From: Sagittula salina
Lineage (GTDB): Bacteria > Pseudomonadota > Alphaproteobacteria > Rhodobacterales > Rhodobacteraceae
Assembly (NCBI RefSeq): GCF_017813235.1
Contig: NZ_JAGISH010000001.1
Location: 434,001 to 498,000 of the forward strand
Reading direction: 5' to 3'
Length of the DNA stretch: 64,000 bases
The position numbers and the translations under genes were made by a program. Positions 7,241 through 14,992 of this stretch are shown here, piece by piece (position 1 is the stretch's first letter; each line of letters starts with the position of its first letter). Under the pieces are notes generated by a model. It was given only the letters and a program-made list of their open reading frames with translations, was not told the origin of the DNA and ran no database searches.

Positions 7241-8578
7241 ATGCAGCCAGATGCAAATGCCGCCCCCCTCGAAGATACCCGCAGCATGGAGCGCGGCGTC
7301 CGCTACGCCCGCGAGTTGGAGGGGCATGTCACATGGCTCGACACCTTCTCAGGTACGGCGCTCGGCGTGCTCTCGGTTGCCTCGGGTATCTATACGTACC
7401 TCGGCGTTTCATCCCTGCTGGACGAGGACGGCGCCATGTCGGTCTTTGCCGCCGTGGCCTATTCAACCGCCGTGTCCGTGGGAATCTTTGTCTTTTGGTC
7501 CTACCTGATGCGGCTTTTCCCGGCGGTGCGCACCAACCGTGCGCGCGGCGGGCTGCTGGCGGCAATGGGGCTGGGATCGCTGGCCATCGTTGCAATGTCG
7601 TCCTGGCTGAATGCCGCAGCGCTCGCCGGCTCGGCGGCGGTGGAACAGCACCTCGCCAAGACGGTGCAGGATTACCAGTCGTCACTGGAACGCGCCCATG
7701 AGATCGCGTTGACCGGGCAGGCACTGGAGCGCGACGTTTCGCGCGTGCGGCAGAGTTTCGAGGATCTTTCCCAACAGGAAGCGGAGGGCTCACTGTCCGG
7801 GCTGGCGGGACGCGGCGCGGTCTTCCGGGTACTGCGGCAGAAAGCGGCAGAGCTGACCGCGCTGGAAAGCCAGATCCGGTCGCAAACCCCGCTCGTGGAG
7901 AGCGCATTCTCCGAAGGAAACACGATCCTGTCGCGGATGCGCGCCCTGACGGTGGAGCCCGGCAGCGTGGAGGCCCGCGCGGTGGAGTTCTCCGAGGCCG
8001 CCGTGCGCCTACAGGGGCTGATCACTCAGTTAAGGCAACTTTCGGTCGCGCAACTGGTTGAGCGCGCCGCGCAGGACCTCGCGGCTTCGGTGGTGCTGCC
8101 AGAGCTTGACAGTTCGACAGCCGAGGGGCGCGCTGACCAATCAGCCACCATCACCTCCGTACTGCAGGTGCTGGGCCAGCGCGCGGCGACACTGGAGCGC
8201 GCTGCGCAGGCGGTTCAGGCGCTGGAACACCCAACCGATGTCACCTACACGCCGATTTCTTCCGCCGATGCGGTGATTCTCTACGCCCGCAATTTTGTGC
8301 CGTCCTGGGCCGGGGCCATCGCCATCGACCTGCTGCCGGCGGTGCTGGTCTTCATCCTCGCAATCACCCACGGCGCGATCCGGGGTGGACGCGAAGGCGC
8401 GGGAATCGAGGACACCATGACGCTGGCCGAACTGCGCGCCGCCGTCATAGCTCTGAGGGACGTGGAGGCGATGGCCCAACCCGTACCGCCCCCCACCGCC
8501 GAAACGCCGGTGCCAGGCCCGCTGATGCCCCCCCCCGCTCCCCGACCGGACGCGGCGCCGAAGGAAGCTGCCGAATGA
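7241..8578 (+). CDS. Multi-span membrane protein with long coiled-coil region, function unknown
   Basis: This 445-residue protein has three hydrophobic segments near the N-terminus (about residues 33-58, 64-90 and 102-125). A long, Gln/Ala/Glu-rich helical region of about 220 residues follows, probably a coiled coil, then a fourth membrane segment around FVPSWAGAIAIDLLPAVLVFI (about 348-375) and a Pro-rich tail. I do not recognise the family. The chosen ATG (7241) has a CGGAG element before it and removes a non-conserved extension that would overlap the LexA box. The next gene on the same strand encodes a ClpP-like exported protein; the two may be co-transcribed. Confidence 0.75.
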   Translation: MQPDANAAPLEDTRSMERGVRYARELEGHVTWLDTFSGTALGVLSVASGIYTYLGVSSLLDEDGAMSVFAAVAYSTAVSVGIFVFWSYLMRLFPAVRTNRARGGLLAAMGLGSLAIVAMSSWLNAAALAGSAAVEQHLAKTVQDYQSSLERAHEIALTGQALERDVSRVRQSFEDLSQQEAEGSLSGLAGRGAVFRVLRQKAAELTALESQIRSQTPLVESAFSEGNTILSRMRALTVEPGSVEARAVEFSEAAVRLQGLITQLRQLSVAQLVERAAQDLAASVVLPELDSSTAEGRADQSATITSVLQVLGQRAATLERAAQAVQALEHPTDVTYTPISSADAVILYARNFVPSWAGAIAIDLLPAVLVFILAITHGAIRGGREGAGIEDTMTLAELRAAVIALRDVEAMAQPVPPPTAETPVPGPLMPPPAPRPDAAPKEAAE

Positions 8579-8667
8579 TGGCTCTCACTTGGCCCACCGC
8601 CATGGGGCACAAGCCGCCGCCCCCTCGCTTTTATCGCTCTGGTCAAGGCCCCATCACCGGCAGGCTC

Positions 8668-8724
8668 CTTCTTTGGTTGCCAAATACCGCGGGGGGAGGC
8701 CGCAGGCCGGGGGGCAGCGCCCCC
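8668..8724. repeat. Intergenic repeat copy 1 with hairpin
   Basis: A 23-bp segment (8668-8690, beginning CTTCTTTGGTT and ending AAATACCGC) is followed by G-rich sequence and the hairpin GGGGGC-AGC-GCCCCC (8710-8724). The segment matches 63344-63366 in 21 of 23 positions, and that copy also has a G/C hairpin with an AGC loop. It lies between two same-strand genes. Confidence 0.75.
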
Positions 8725-8756
8725 GTTGCACCGTCCACCCGCATCAAGGACAGATC

Positions 8757-9509
8757 ATGAGCGAACAGTCCGCCCGCCCCGTCGCACGCACGCTTGCCGC
8801 CGTTCTGCTGTTCCAGCTGGGCATCGGCGCGCTCCTCATCCTCGGTGACATGCGTGAGACGCCATTTTCCATACCCTTCTCCACGCCCGACTCGCCACGT
8901 CTGTCAGAGCCCGTCCGCCCCGGCGACCAGCGGCGCACCTACGCGCCGGACCGCGACCGGCCGTCGGTCCAGCCTGCGCGTGATCCCGGCACGCTGCCCG
9001 ACCGGCTGACACTGACGCGCGAGGGCGGGCAGTGGCGGCTCGAAGGCACCATCGCGCCGCAGGATGCCGCCCGCGTCATCCCGCAGCTCGACCGTGCGGA
9101 ACCGCCGATCGACGCGCTCGTGCTGCAAAGCCCGGGCGGCTCGGTACGTGATGCGCTCGAAATCGGTCGCCACCTGCGCAGCCGCGCCGTAGAGACCACC
9201 GTGCTGTCGGGCGAAATCTGTTATTCCGCCTGCCCCTACCTGTTTGCGGGCGGCACAACGCGGAATGCAGAAGCCGGTGCATCCCTCGGCGTCCATCAGC
9301 ATTCCTTTGGCGAAAACGTCCTGCTGCCAGCCTTCACCGCCATCGACGACATCCAGCGCGGCCAGGCCGAGGTCATGTCCTACCTTGACGACATGGGACT
9401 GGACGTGCGCGTGATGCGCCATGCGCTTGCCACGCCCGCGGGCGACATCTACGTGCTCCTGCCCGAGGAACTCCGACTTTACAAATTCGTGACAGATGAC
9501 GCGGGCTGA
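8757..9509 (+). CDS. ClpP/crotonase-fold periplasmic protein (COG3904-like)
   Basis: This 250-residue protein has an N-terminal hydrophobic anchor (about residues 12-28) and a Pro/Arg-rich linker. A ClpP-like fold follows: LVLQSPGGSVRDALEIGRHLR (about 121-141) is the oxyanion/helix segment, and GEICYSACPYLFAGG (about 151-165) carries the Ser of the SAC motif usual in this group. It resembles predicted periplasmic serine-protease-like proteins of COG3904. Whether it is proteolytically active is unknown. The ATG at 8757 has an AAGGA site. It follows the membrane/coiled-coil gene on the same strand with an intergenic repeat between. Confidence 0.78.
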   Translation: MSEQSARPVARTLAAVLLFQLGIGALLILGDMRETPFSIPFSTPDSPRLSEPVRPGDQRRTYAPDRDRPSVQPARDPGTLPDRLTLTREGGQWRLEGTIAPQDAARVIPQLDRAEPPIDALVLQSPGGSVRDALEIGRHLRSRAVETTVLSGEICYSACPYLFAGGTTRNAEAGASLGVHQHSFGENVLLPAFTAIDDIQRGQAEVMSYLDDMGLDVRVMRHALATPAGDIYVLLPEELRLYKFVTDDAG

Positions 9510-9807
9510 CCCCTTGCCAGCGGCAGCACCGCGCCTTACCTCAGTCAGCGGCGGGCTTCTGTCCTTCGCGTGAACGGGTACATTCCGGTGGCCTTAAGCA
9601 AATCCGAGGGGGCTGGCTCTGGCTTGACCGTGGTCATGCTACCTGGCACCCACCTGTATATACAGGTCCTCGGGAATGCAGTTCCCACACGGTTGCGATG
9701 GTTCCCGCCGCTGATTATCTCCCGAAATGGAGCCTGGCCCCCAGCGCCGCGCGGCCTGTGGGTCGGCGGGCGGGCGACTTTCCATAGGAAAGAGTGCCGC
9801 CCCGACC
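9510..9807. other. Convergent intergenic stretch with a palindrome and a 30-codon frame
   Basis: Both flanking genes end here, so no promoter for them is expected. The stretch holds a perfect 16-bp palindrome (9652-9667). On the minus strand, 15 bp beyond it, there is a 30-codon frame (9545-9637) with a weak AGGT element before its ATG. I cannot say whether this is a small gene, a small RNA locus or neither. Confidence 0.4.
9652..9667. promoter_or_regulatory. 16-bp perfect palindrome ACCTGTATATACAGGT
   Basis: The palindrome is exact and lies between convergent genes. Its 10-bp core TGTATATACA recurs at 46341-46350 in another intergenic palindrome. A dimeric regulator site is plausible; the regulator is unknown. 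Confidence 0.45.
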
Positions 9808-10128
9808 CTACCGGCGGTGCAACACGTCGCGCTTGATTTCTGCCACCGGAATCGGCATCGCCTCCACCATCTTCTGAGGGACACGGCGACCGCCCCCCGG
9901 TGTCTCCTCCTCGGCCATCCGCATGATGGAAATCGCAAACTGCACGCCGGCAAAGACGATCCCATTGGCGAAGAACAGCATCCCCACCGCGATCCAGCCC
10001 ACCGGAGAAGTGCTGACGAGGTGCCACAGGTTCGCCACGTTGCCATAAAGCAAGGCCGCGACAAAGACCGCCGAGAGCCCAAACCCTGCCAGTGCCTGTG
10101 TAATGTACATCCTGATGAGCTTCGGCAT
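9808..10128 (-). CDS. Small two-span membrane protein
   Basis: This 106-residue protein has two hydrophobic segments (about residues 8-30 and 38-62) followed by a charged cytoplasmic tail ending in KRDVLHRR. It starts at the ATG at 10128 (MPKLIRMYITQALAGFGL); a start at 10182 would add a non-hydrophobic stretch without a ribosome site. I recognise no named family. It stands alone, downstream of nusB with a 198-bp gap, in which GTTAACCATA (about 10212) resembles half of a CtrA site. Confidence 0.6.
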   Translation of the reverse strand: MPKLIRMYITQALAGFGLSAVFVAALLYGNVANLWHLVSTSPVGWIAVGMLFFANGIVFAGVQFAISIMRMAEEETPGGGRRVPQKMVEAMPIPVAEIKRDVLHRR

Positions 10129-10326
10129 GACGTGCCTCCCTGCATTCAGAAACCAAGATATATTTTCCCAGCCGCATGGCAAGCGCGCGTCATGCCGCAG
10201 GATACGACCCCGGCGTTAACCATATCTGACACCGCGTCAGCGGACAGGACCCCGCCACTGAAAAGCAAACGCGCGGCAGGTCACCCCACCACGCTTAGCG
10301 TATACAGGCTGGAGATCCAGCCGATT

Positions 10327-10842
10327 TCAGAAAGCCTCCGGCTTTGCCTCGCGGGCCATGTGATCAAGGACCGCGTTGACGAACTTCGGTTCTTTCCCAT
10401 CGGGAAAAAAGGCGCCCGCAACGTCGACGTATTCAACAATGACCACCTTGGGAGGCGTGTCGGTGGCAACCAATTCGGCCCCCGCCGCGCGAAAAAGCGC
10501 ACGAAGCACCGAGTCGATCCGCGCGATCGGCCATTTCGCCACCAGCGCCCGGTCGGTCATCTGGTCGACCTTCGCCTGCCAGTTGATGGCTTCCTGCAGG
10601 ATCTTGGAAAAAAGATCGATATCGCCGTCGACATATTCGTCGCCATCGTCGGTCACCATGCCGAACCGATGATTGACGAATTCGGCGCGGACCTTGTCCA
10701 GCCCCTGCTCGCCCACTTCCATCTGGTAAAGCGCCTGCACCGCATAAAGCCGGGATGCCGAGCGCATCTTGCGCTTCTGATTGCCAGAGAGCGGCTTTGG
10801 CGCCTCGCGCCTGGGCGCGTCTTCGTTCATGTCTTCGCTCAT
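10327..10842 (-). CDS. nusB: Transcription antitermination factor NusB
   Basis: NusB binds boxA RNA together with NusE (S10) in rRNA antitermination complexes. The 171-residue protein has the all-helical NusB domain: SASRLYAVQALYQMEV (about residues 28-43) is the RNA-binding first helix, and PPKVVIVEYVDVAGAFF...PKFVNAVLDHM is the conserved end. An acidic/basic N-terminal extension of about 25 residues is usual in this order. Its ATG overlaps the ribH stop by 4 nt. The ribB-ribH-nusB order is common in Alphaproteobacteria. Confidence 0.96.
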   Translation of the reverse strand: MSEDMNEDAPRREAPKPLSGNQKRKMRSASRLYAVQALYQMEVGEQGLDKVRAEFVNHRFGMVTDDGDEYVDGDIDLFSKILQEAINWQAKVDQMTDRALVAKWPIARIDSVLRALFRAAGAELVATDTPPKVVIVEYVDVAGAFFPDGKEPKFVNAVLDHMAREAKPEAF

Positions 10843-11387
10843 GCGACCGGGCCCTTTCCACTTTCGGCAAGCTCGTATTCGCCCCCCTGCGGCCGGAAAC
10901 CCGCGCCCTTGCGCTGGCCGCCGAACTTGCGGGCGATGGCGATCAGGTGCAGTGCAGCCGCTGCCGCGCCGCCGCCCTTGTTCTGACCGGACGATTCGGC
11001 GCGCACTGCGGCCTGATCGTAGTTTTCCACCGTGAGGATGCCGTTACCGATGCACAGTCCCTGCAGCCCCAGCAGCGTCAGCGCGCGCGAACTGTCGTTG
11101 CAGACCGTGTCGTAATGCGTGGTCTCGCCCCGGATAACGCAGCCCAGCGCTACGTAGCCGTCAAAGTTGGACAGCCGTTCCGCGATGCCTATGGCGGTGG
11201 GGATCTCAAGCGCGCCGGGCACTTCGATGATCTCGTGCCAACCGCCGACGGCCTCGATCTCTGCAATTGCGCCCGCCACCAACTGGTCGGCGATATCCTT
11301 GTAGTAGGGCGCCACAACGATGGCGACCTTCACTGTCTTGTCGAACTCCGGCCGGGGAAGCGTGTAATGTGTTTCATTGGATGCCAT
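10839..11387 (-). CDS. ribH: 6,7-dimethyl-8-ribityllumazine synthase
   Basis: RibH condenses 3,4-dihydroxy-2-butanone 4-phosphate with 5-amino-6-ribitylaminouracil, the penultimate step of riboflavin synthesis. The 182-residue protein has VPGALEIPTAI (about residues 57-67) and ALGCVIRGETTHYDTV (about 80-95) with the catalytic His in ETTHYD. The C-terminal tail of about 25 residues past the fold is longer than average. The start overlaps the ribB stop by one base (TGATG) and the end overlaps nusB, so the three genes form one operon. Confidence 0.96.
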   Translation of the reverse strand: MASNETHYTLPRPEFDKTVKVAIVVAPYYKDIADQLVAGAIAEIEAVGGWHEIIEVPGALEIPTAIGIAERLSNFDGYVALGCVIRGETTHYDTVCNDSSRALTLLGLQGLCIGNGILTVENYDQAAVRAESSGQNKGGGAAAAALHLIAIARKFGGQRKGAGFRPQGGEYELAESGKGPVA

Positions 11388-12514
11388 CAGCCCAGCTCCG
11401 AAATCTTGCGGGTTTCAACAATTTCAAGCCCGTAGGCCTCGAGACCCACAACCTTGGGCTTGGGTGAATTGGTCAGCAGAACCAGTTTCGACAGCCCCAG
11501 CGACGACAGGATCTGCGCGCCTAGCCCGTACTGCCGCAGCGTCCGGGGAGAGACGTCCTCGCCCACCGCCAGCCGGGCCGATGTATCGCGCAGCAGCACG
11601 ACCACGCCGCGTCCTTCGTCGGCCACCGCCTGCATCGCGGAGCGGAATTCATCCGCGCGACCGGCAGGCCCGGTGCCGATGATGTCAAGCAGCGGGTCCA
11701 GCGCGTGCATTCGCACCAGCACCGGGTCATCGCCGGAAATGTCGCCCTTGGTCAGGACGATGTGTTCGTCGCCATGGGTTTCGTCGGTGTAGATCCGCAT
11801 CGCCCAGTCGCCACCGAATTCCGAGGCGACGACCTCTTCGGAGCGCAGCTTCACGAGGTTATCGTTGCGGCGGCGATATTTAATGAGGTCGGAAATGGTG
11901 CCGATCTTCAGTCCGTGCTTCTGACCGAAGGCCACCAGTTCCGGCAGGCGGGCCATGGTGCCGTCGTCGTTGATGATCTCGCAGATCACACCCGCGGGTG
12001 TCAGCCCGGCCAGTCGGGCGACGTCCACCGCGGCTTCGGTATGGCCCGCGCGGACCAGCACGCCACCGCGCTTTGCGCGCAGCGGAAAGACGTGGCCCGG
12101 CGTGGCGATATCGGAGGGTCCCCTGGACGCATCGATCGCCACCTGAACGGTGCGCGCCCGGTCGGCGGCGGAAATGCCGGTCGTGACGCCTTCGCGCGCC
12201 TCGATAGAGGTGGTGAAGGCGGTTTCGTGCCGCGACGAATTATTCGTCGACATCAGCGACAGCCCAAGGTGTTCGACCCGTTCCGCCGTCAGCGCGAGGC
12301 AGATCAGCCCGCGCCCGTAGAGCGCCATGAAATTGATCGCATCCGGCGTCGCCCATTGCGCGGGGATCACCAGATCGCCCTCATTCTCGCGGTCCTCGTG
12401 GTCGACAAGGATGAACATGCGCCCGTTGCGCGCGTCTTCGATAATCTCCTCCACCGAGGAGATCGCATCGCGCCAGTCGCGTTCGACTTCGCCCGGGATT
12501 TCGTAATCTGTCAT
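11387..12514 (-). CDS. ribB: 3,4-dihydroxy-2-butanone 4-phosphate synthase with degenerate GTP cyclohydrolase II-like domain
   Basis: The N-terminal domain (about residues 10-210) makes the four-carbon riboflavin precursor from ribulose 5-phosphate. It shows [25 protein letters not shown] and [16 protein letters not shown] with the catalytic acidic and His residues. The C-terminal part (about 215-375) aligns with GTP cyclohydrolase II but lacks the three zinc cysteines: the segment that should read like HSECLTGDVFGS..CDCG is [16 protein letters not shown]. It should therefore be a RibB with an inactive tail (RibBX type), and another gene must provide cyclohydrolase II. It is first of ribB-ribH-nusB. 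Confidence 0.93.
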   Translation of the reverse strand: MTDYEIPGEVERDWRDAISSVEEIIEDARNGRMFILVDHEDRENEGDLVIPAQWATPDAINFMALYGRGLICLALTAERVEHLGLSLMSTNNSSRHETAFTTSIEAREGVTTGISAADRARTVQVAIDASRGPSDIATPGHVFPLRAKRGGVLVRAGHTEAAVDVARLAGLTPAGVICEIINDDGTMARLPELVAFGQKHGLKIGTISDLIKYRRRNDNLVKLRSEEVVASEFGGDWAMRIYTDETHGDEHIVLTKGDISGDDPVLVRMHALDPLLDIIGTGPAGRADEFRSAMQAVADEGRGVVVLLRDTSARLAVGEDVSPRTLRQYGLGAQILSSLGLSKLVLLTNSPKPKVVGLEAYGLEIVETRKISELG

Positions 12515-12533
12515 GGCCTCGTGCCTTCGGTTC

Positions 12534-12662
12534 TCATCTGGGCATCATCAGGGCGGGATACGCCAGCACGACAACAAAGGCCAGAGCGCAAAGCCCCGCG
12601 CCCGCCCCCGTGACGCCGGGGCGCGGAACGGGGCGCGCGGGACGCAGGGGGCGGTCAGTCAA
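12534..12662 (-). CDS. Possible 42-residue single-span membrane protein
   Basis: A TTG-initiated frame overlaps the stop of the zinc-ribbon gene (TTGACTGA) and ends 19 bp before ribB. The N-terminal half is Pro/Arg-rich (TDRPLRPARPVPRPG) and the C-terminal half is one hydrophobic segment (GLCALAFVVVLAYPALMM). The overlap, the compact spacing and the positive-inside layout suggest a real small membrane protein, but there is no ATG and no family I recognise. Confidence 0.4.
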   Translation of the reverse strand: MTDRPLRPARPVPRPGVTGAGAGLCALAFVVVLAYPALMMPR

Positions 12663-12978
12663 AGATATCCTCGATCAGGTCAAAGACCTCGTGCCAGCGC
12701 CCTTTTTTCTTCCTCTTGCGTTTCTTGCGGCCTTTTTCCTGTCCGCGCAGCAGGACGTCGAACCCGTCCAGCGGCGAATGCACGGCCCGCCTCTTACCCT
12801 TGCGGCCCTCTTGAACAGGGGCATGGGCCGCGCGGTCAACGGCACCGGCGCGCAGGTTCTTCAGGTCATGCAACGGCGCTCCGCAGGAGGCACAGGCGAG
12901 TTCGTGCCGCCTCTTGTCGAGGACGAGGGCGGCGCGCGTGCCGCAATAGCAGCATGTGGCGATTTTGGTATTCGGCAT
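12655..12978 (-). CDS. Zinc-ribbon (TFIIB-type) small protein
   Basis: This 107-residue protein begins with a zinc ribbon, CCYCGTRAALVL...ELACASCGAPL, giving two CxxC pairs within the first 33 residues. A linker and a very basic KGRKKRKRKKKGRW stretch (about 85-97) follow, and the protein ends in the acidic EVFDLIEDIFD. The basic stretch suggests nucleic acid binding. The start at 12978 (MPNTKIATCCYCG) puts the ribbon at the N-terminus as in relatives. It lies between rlmB and ribB. Role unknown. Confidence 0.75.
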   Translation of the reverse strand: MPNTKIATCCYCGTRAALVLDKRRHELACASCGAPLHDLKNLRAGAVDRAAHAPVQEGRKGKRRAVHSPLDGFDVLLRGQEKGRKKRKRKKKGRWHEVFDLIEDIFD

Positions 12979-13036
12979 GGAGTCAAGATAGGGGGCGCCG
13001 CCCCGTGCCTTCAAGGCCACCGCCGATGCCCTTCTC

Positions 13037-13068
13037 GGGAGCATTGAATATTTTCGCCAAGAAGAAAC
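13037..13068. repeat. Intergenic repeat, reverse-oriented relative
   Basis: The segment GAATATTTTCGCCAAGAAG and its flanks read on the opposite strand as a relative of the CTTCTTTGG...AAATA element at 8668 and 63344. It lies between rlmB and the zinc-ribbon gene. The similarity is partial, so membership is tentative. Confidence 0.45.
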
Positions 13069-13086
13069 AGAGCGGCGTGCGGTTTT

Positions 13087-13875
13087 TCACGCCTCGCCCT
13101 GACCTCGGACGGCGTAAAGCGCCACAGCGGCCGCGTTCGACACATTGAGAGACCCGAACGCGCGGGCGAAGGGGATCTTCACCAATGCGTCCACCGTCTC
13201 GCGCGTTTTGGGGCGCAGGCCTGGCCCCTCCGCCCCGAGGACCAGTGCAATGGGCAGGTGACGTTTATCCGCCACGGCCTCCTCGATGGTCATCTCGGCC
13301 TCTCCGTCGAGACCCAGCACGAGATAGCCCATGCCCTGCAGCGCCACGATCGTGTCGGCAAGGTTGCGTTCACGCAGGTAGGGCTGGCGTTCCAGCGCTC
13401 CGGAGGCGGTCTTGGCAAGGGCGCCGGTCTCGGGCGCGGCGTGGTGGCGGGTGCCGATCACCGCCTGAGCGCCGAAGACTTCTGCGGAGCGCAGGATGGC
13501 GCCGACGTTGTGCGGGTCGGTAACGCGGTCAAGCAACACCAGCCGCAGCGCCCCTTCGGCGGCAATGGCCACATCCTCCAGCGGCCCCCAGTCGAGCGGC
13601 TTCACCTCCAGAGCGGCGCCCTGGTGCACGGACTGCGGGTCCAGCGGCGCGGCAAACCGGCGCGGATCGCTGACCTCAGGTTCGATGCCCGCCTCTGCAA
13701 CCGCATCGGAAAGTTTCTCCAGTGCGTTCGGGGTCACGATCAGGCGGAGTTTCTCCCGCTTCGGGTTCAGGAGCGCGTCGCGCACCGCGTGCAGGCCGAA
13801 AAGCCAGACGGTCTCTGCCGCCGAAGCCTTCCTTGCCTGTTCCTTCTCCACCACCCACTTCGGTTTCTTCGCCAT
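13087..13875 (-). CDS. rlmB: 23S rRNA (guanosine-2'-O-)-methyltransferase, SpoU/TrmH family
   Basis: This enzyme 2'-O-methylates a guanosine in 23S rRNA using S-adenosylmethionine. The 262-residue protein has an N-terminal substrate-binding domain (about residues 23-95) and a SPOUT knot domain with DRVTDPHNVGAILRSAEVFG (motif 1), LVLGAEGPGLRP (motif 2) and FGSLNVSNAAAVALYAVRG (motif 3). The start at 13875 (MAKKPKW) follows an AAGGG element; an in-frame ATG at 13905 would add 10 residues. RlmB is the best fit, although other TrmH-type targets are possible. Confidence 0.88.
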   Translation of the reverse strand: MAKKPKWVVEKEQARKASAAETVWLFGLHAVRDALLNPKREKLRLIVTPNALEKLSDAVAEAGIEPEVSDPRRFAAPLDPQSVHQGAALEVKPLDWGPLEDVAIAAEGALRLVLLDRVTDPHNVGAILRSAEVFGAQAVIGTRHHAAPETGALAKTASGALERQPYLRERNLADTIVALQGMGYLVLGLDGEAEMTIEEAVADKRHLPIALVLGAEGPGLRPKTRETVDALVKIPFARAFGSLNVSNAAAVALYAVRGQGEA

Positions 13876-13939
13876 TGCTGGACCCTTTTCCGGACCGGAT
13901 TTCACAGGCCCCCCTCTTGCCTGCGCCTTCCGCCGATTC

Positions 13940-13982
13940 CAAGAATTTTTCTTGTTGACGCCCCCGGACTCGGACTGTAATC
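13940..13982 (+). promoter_or_regulatory. Candidate tRNA-Tyr promoter with upstream palindrome
   Basis: TTGACG (13955-13960) and TGTAAT (13976-13981), 15-16 bp apart, end 43 bp before tRNA-Tyr. The palindrome CAAGAAtttTTCTTG (13940-13954) abuts the -35 box. Confidence 0.5.
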
Positions 13983-14024
13983 AGCGCCCCACGCCACGGG
14001 TCGACACGGTTCGGGGCGCACGGT

Positions 14025-14108
14025 GGGCGACAGGCCGCAAGGTGTGGCAGGGGACTGTAACTCCCTCGCGGAGACGCACGCTAGGTTCGATTCCTAGGTC
14101 GCCCACCA
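14025..14108 (+). tRNA. tRNA-Tyr (GTA) with encoded CCA
   Basis: The acceptor stem GGGCGAC pairs fully with GTCGCCC. The anticodon loop ACTGTAACT on a GGGG/CCCT-type stem gives GTA. A long variable arm marks class II, and the T arm is CTAGG-TTCGATT-CCTAG. Discriminator A and CCA are encoded at 14105-14108. It stands alone between rlmB and znuB. Confidence 0.96.
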
Positions 14109-14209
14109 TCTTATTCCCTTTGAAAAGATGGTGTCGAAGCGAGGGTTGCCCTCAGCTTCTATCATTTTCGCAATAGCTTAATCGACGCCTTGCATTCCAG
14201 GGCCAGCGC

Positions 14210-14992
14210 TCAGCGCCGCCCCGTGACCACGCTCAGCGCGAAAAGAACCACCGCCGCACAGACCACACTGGGGCCCGCGGGCGTGTCCAGCACCCACGCC
14301 GCCCAAAGCCCGCCCAGAGCAGAGGCAACCCCAAGCGTCGCGGCCCCTGCCAGCATTCCTTCGGGCGTGCGCGACCATGGCCGCGCGGCAGCCGCCGGAA
14401 TGATAAGCAGTGCCCCGATAAGCAGCGCGCCCACCACCTTCAGCGCCACGGCCACCACAAGGGCCAACGCCAGCATCAGCACCAAGCGTTCGCGGCGCGG
14501 ATCTATTCCCGCCGCCCAGGCCAGGTCCTCGGACACGGTCGCCGTCACCAGCCGCCCCCAGCGCGTGAGGATTAGGGCCGCCACCAGCGCTCCGCCGCCC
14601 CAGATCACCGCGAGGTCGGCTTTCGTCACCGCGAGAATATCGCCGAACAGGTAGGATTCGAGGTCAAGTCGCGGTCCCTCCACGAGGCTGACCGCCAGGA
14701 GGCCGAAGGCCAGCGCACCATGTGCAGCGACGCCCAGGACCATGTCGGCGCCATGTCCCCTCCCCGCCAGCCACGCCACTGTCAGCGCCATGACCAGAGC
14801 CACCGCCAGGGTGCCCGCGAAGATCGGCAGCGAAGAGGCCAGTGCCAGCGCCACACCCAGCACCGCCGCATGCGCTGTGGCATCGCCGAAATAGGCCATC
14901 CGTCGCCAGACGACGAAAACCCCCAGGGGGGCTGCAGCCAACGCCGCGCCAACCGCGGCCAAAACAGCGCGCAAGAGGAAATCGTCCAGCAT
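14210..14992 (-). CDS. znuB: Zinc ABC transporter permease
   Basis: This is the membrane channel subunit of the high-affinity zinc importer. The 260-residue protein has about eight hydrophobic segments and the ABC-3 family pattern, including FGDATAHAAVLGVALAL (about residues 35-51) and the GALLIGALLIIPAAAA segment (about 187-202). The start ATG at 14992 overlaps the znuC stop. It is the last gene of zur-znuC-znuB. Zinc specificity follows from the adjacent Zur gene and Zur box. Confidence 0.93.
   Translation of the reverse strand: MLDDFLLRAVLAAVGAALAAAPLGVFVVWRRMAYFGDATAHAAVLGVALALASSLPIFAGTLAVALVMALTVAWLAGRGHGADMVLGVAAHGALAFGLLAVSLVEGPRLDLESYLFGDILAVTKADLAVIWGGGALVAALILTRWGRLVTATVSEDLAWAAGIDPRRERLVLMLALALVVAVALKVVGALLIGALLIIPAAAARPWSRTPEGMLAGAATLGVASALGGLWAAWVLDTPAGPSVVCAAVVLFALSVVTGRR

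Noticed and set aside
9652..9667. Lux box for a quorum-sensing regulator
   Set aside because: The half-sites match ACCTGTA/TACAGGT but the spacer is 2 bp instead of 6 bp, and no luxI/luxR gene is nearby.
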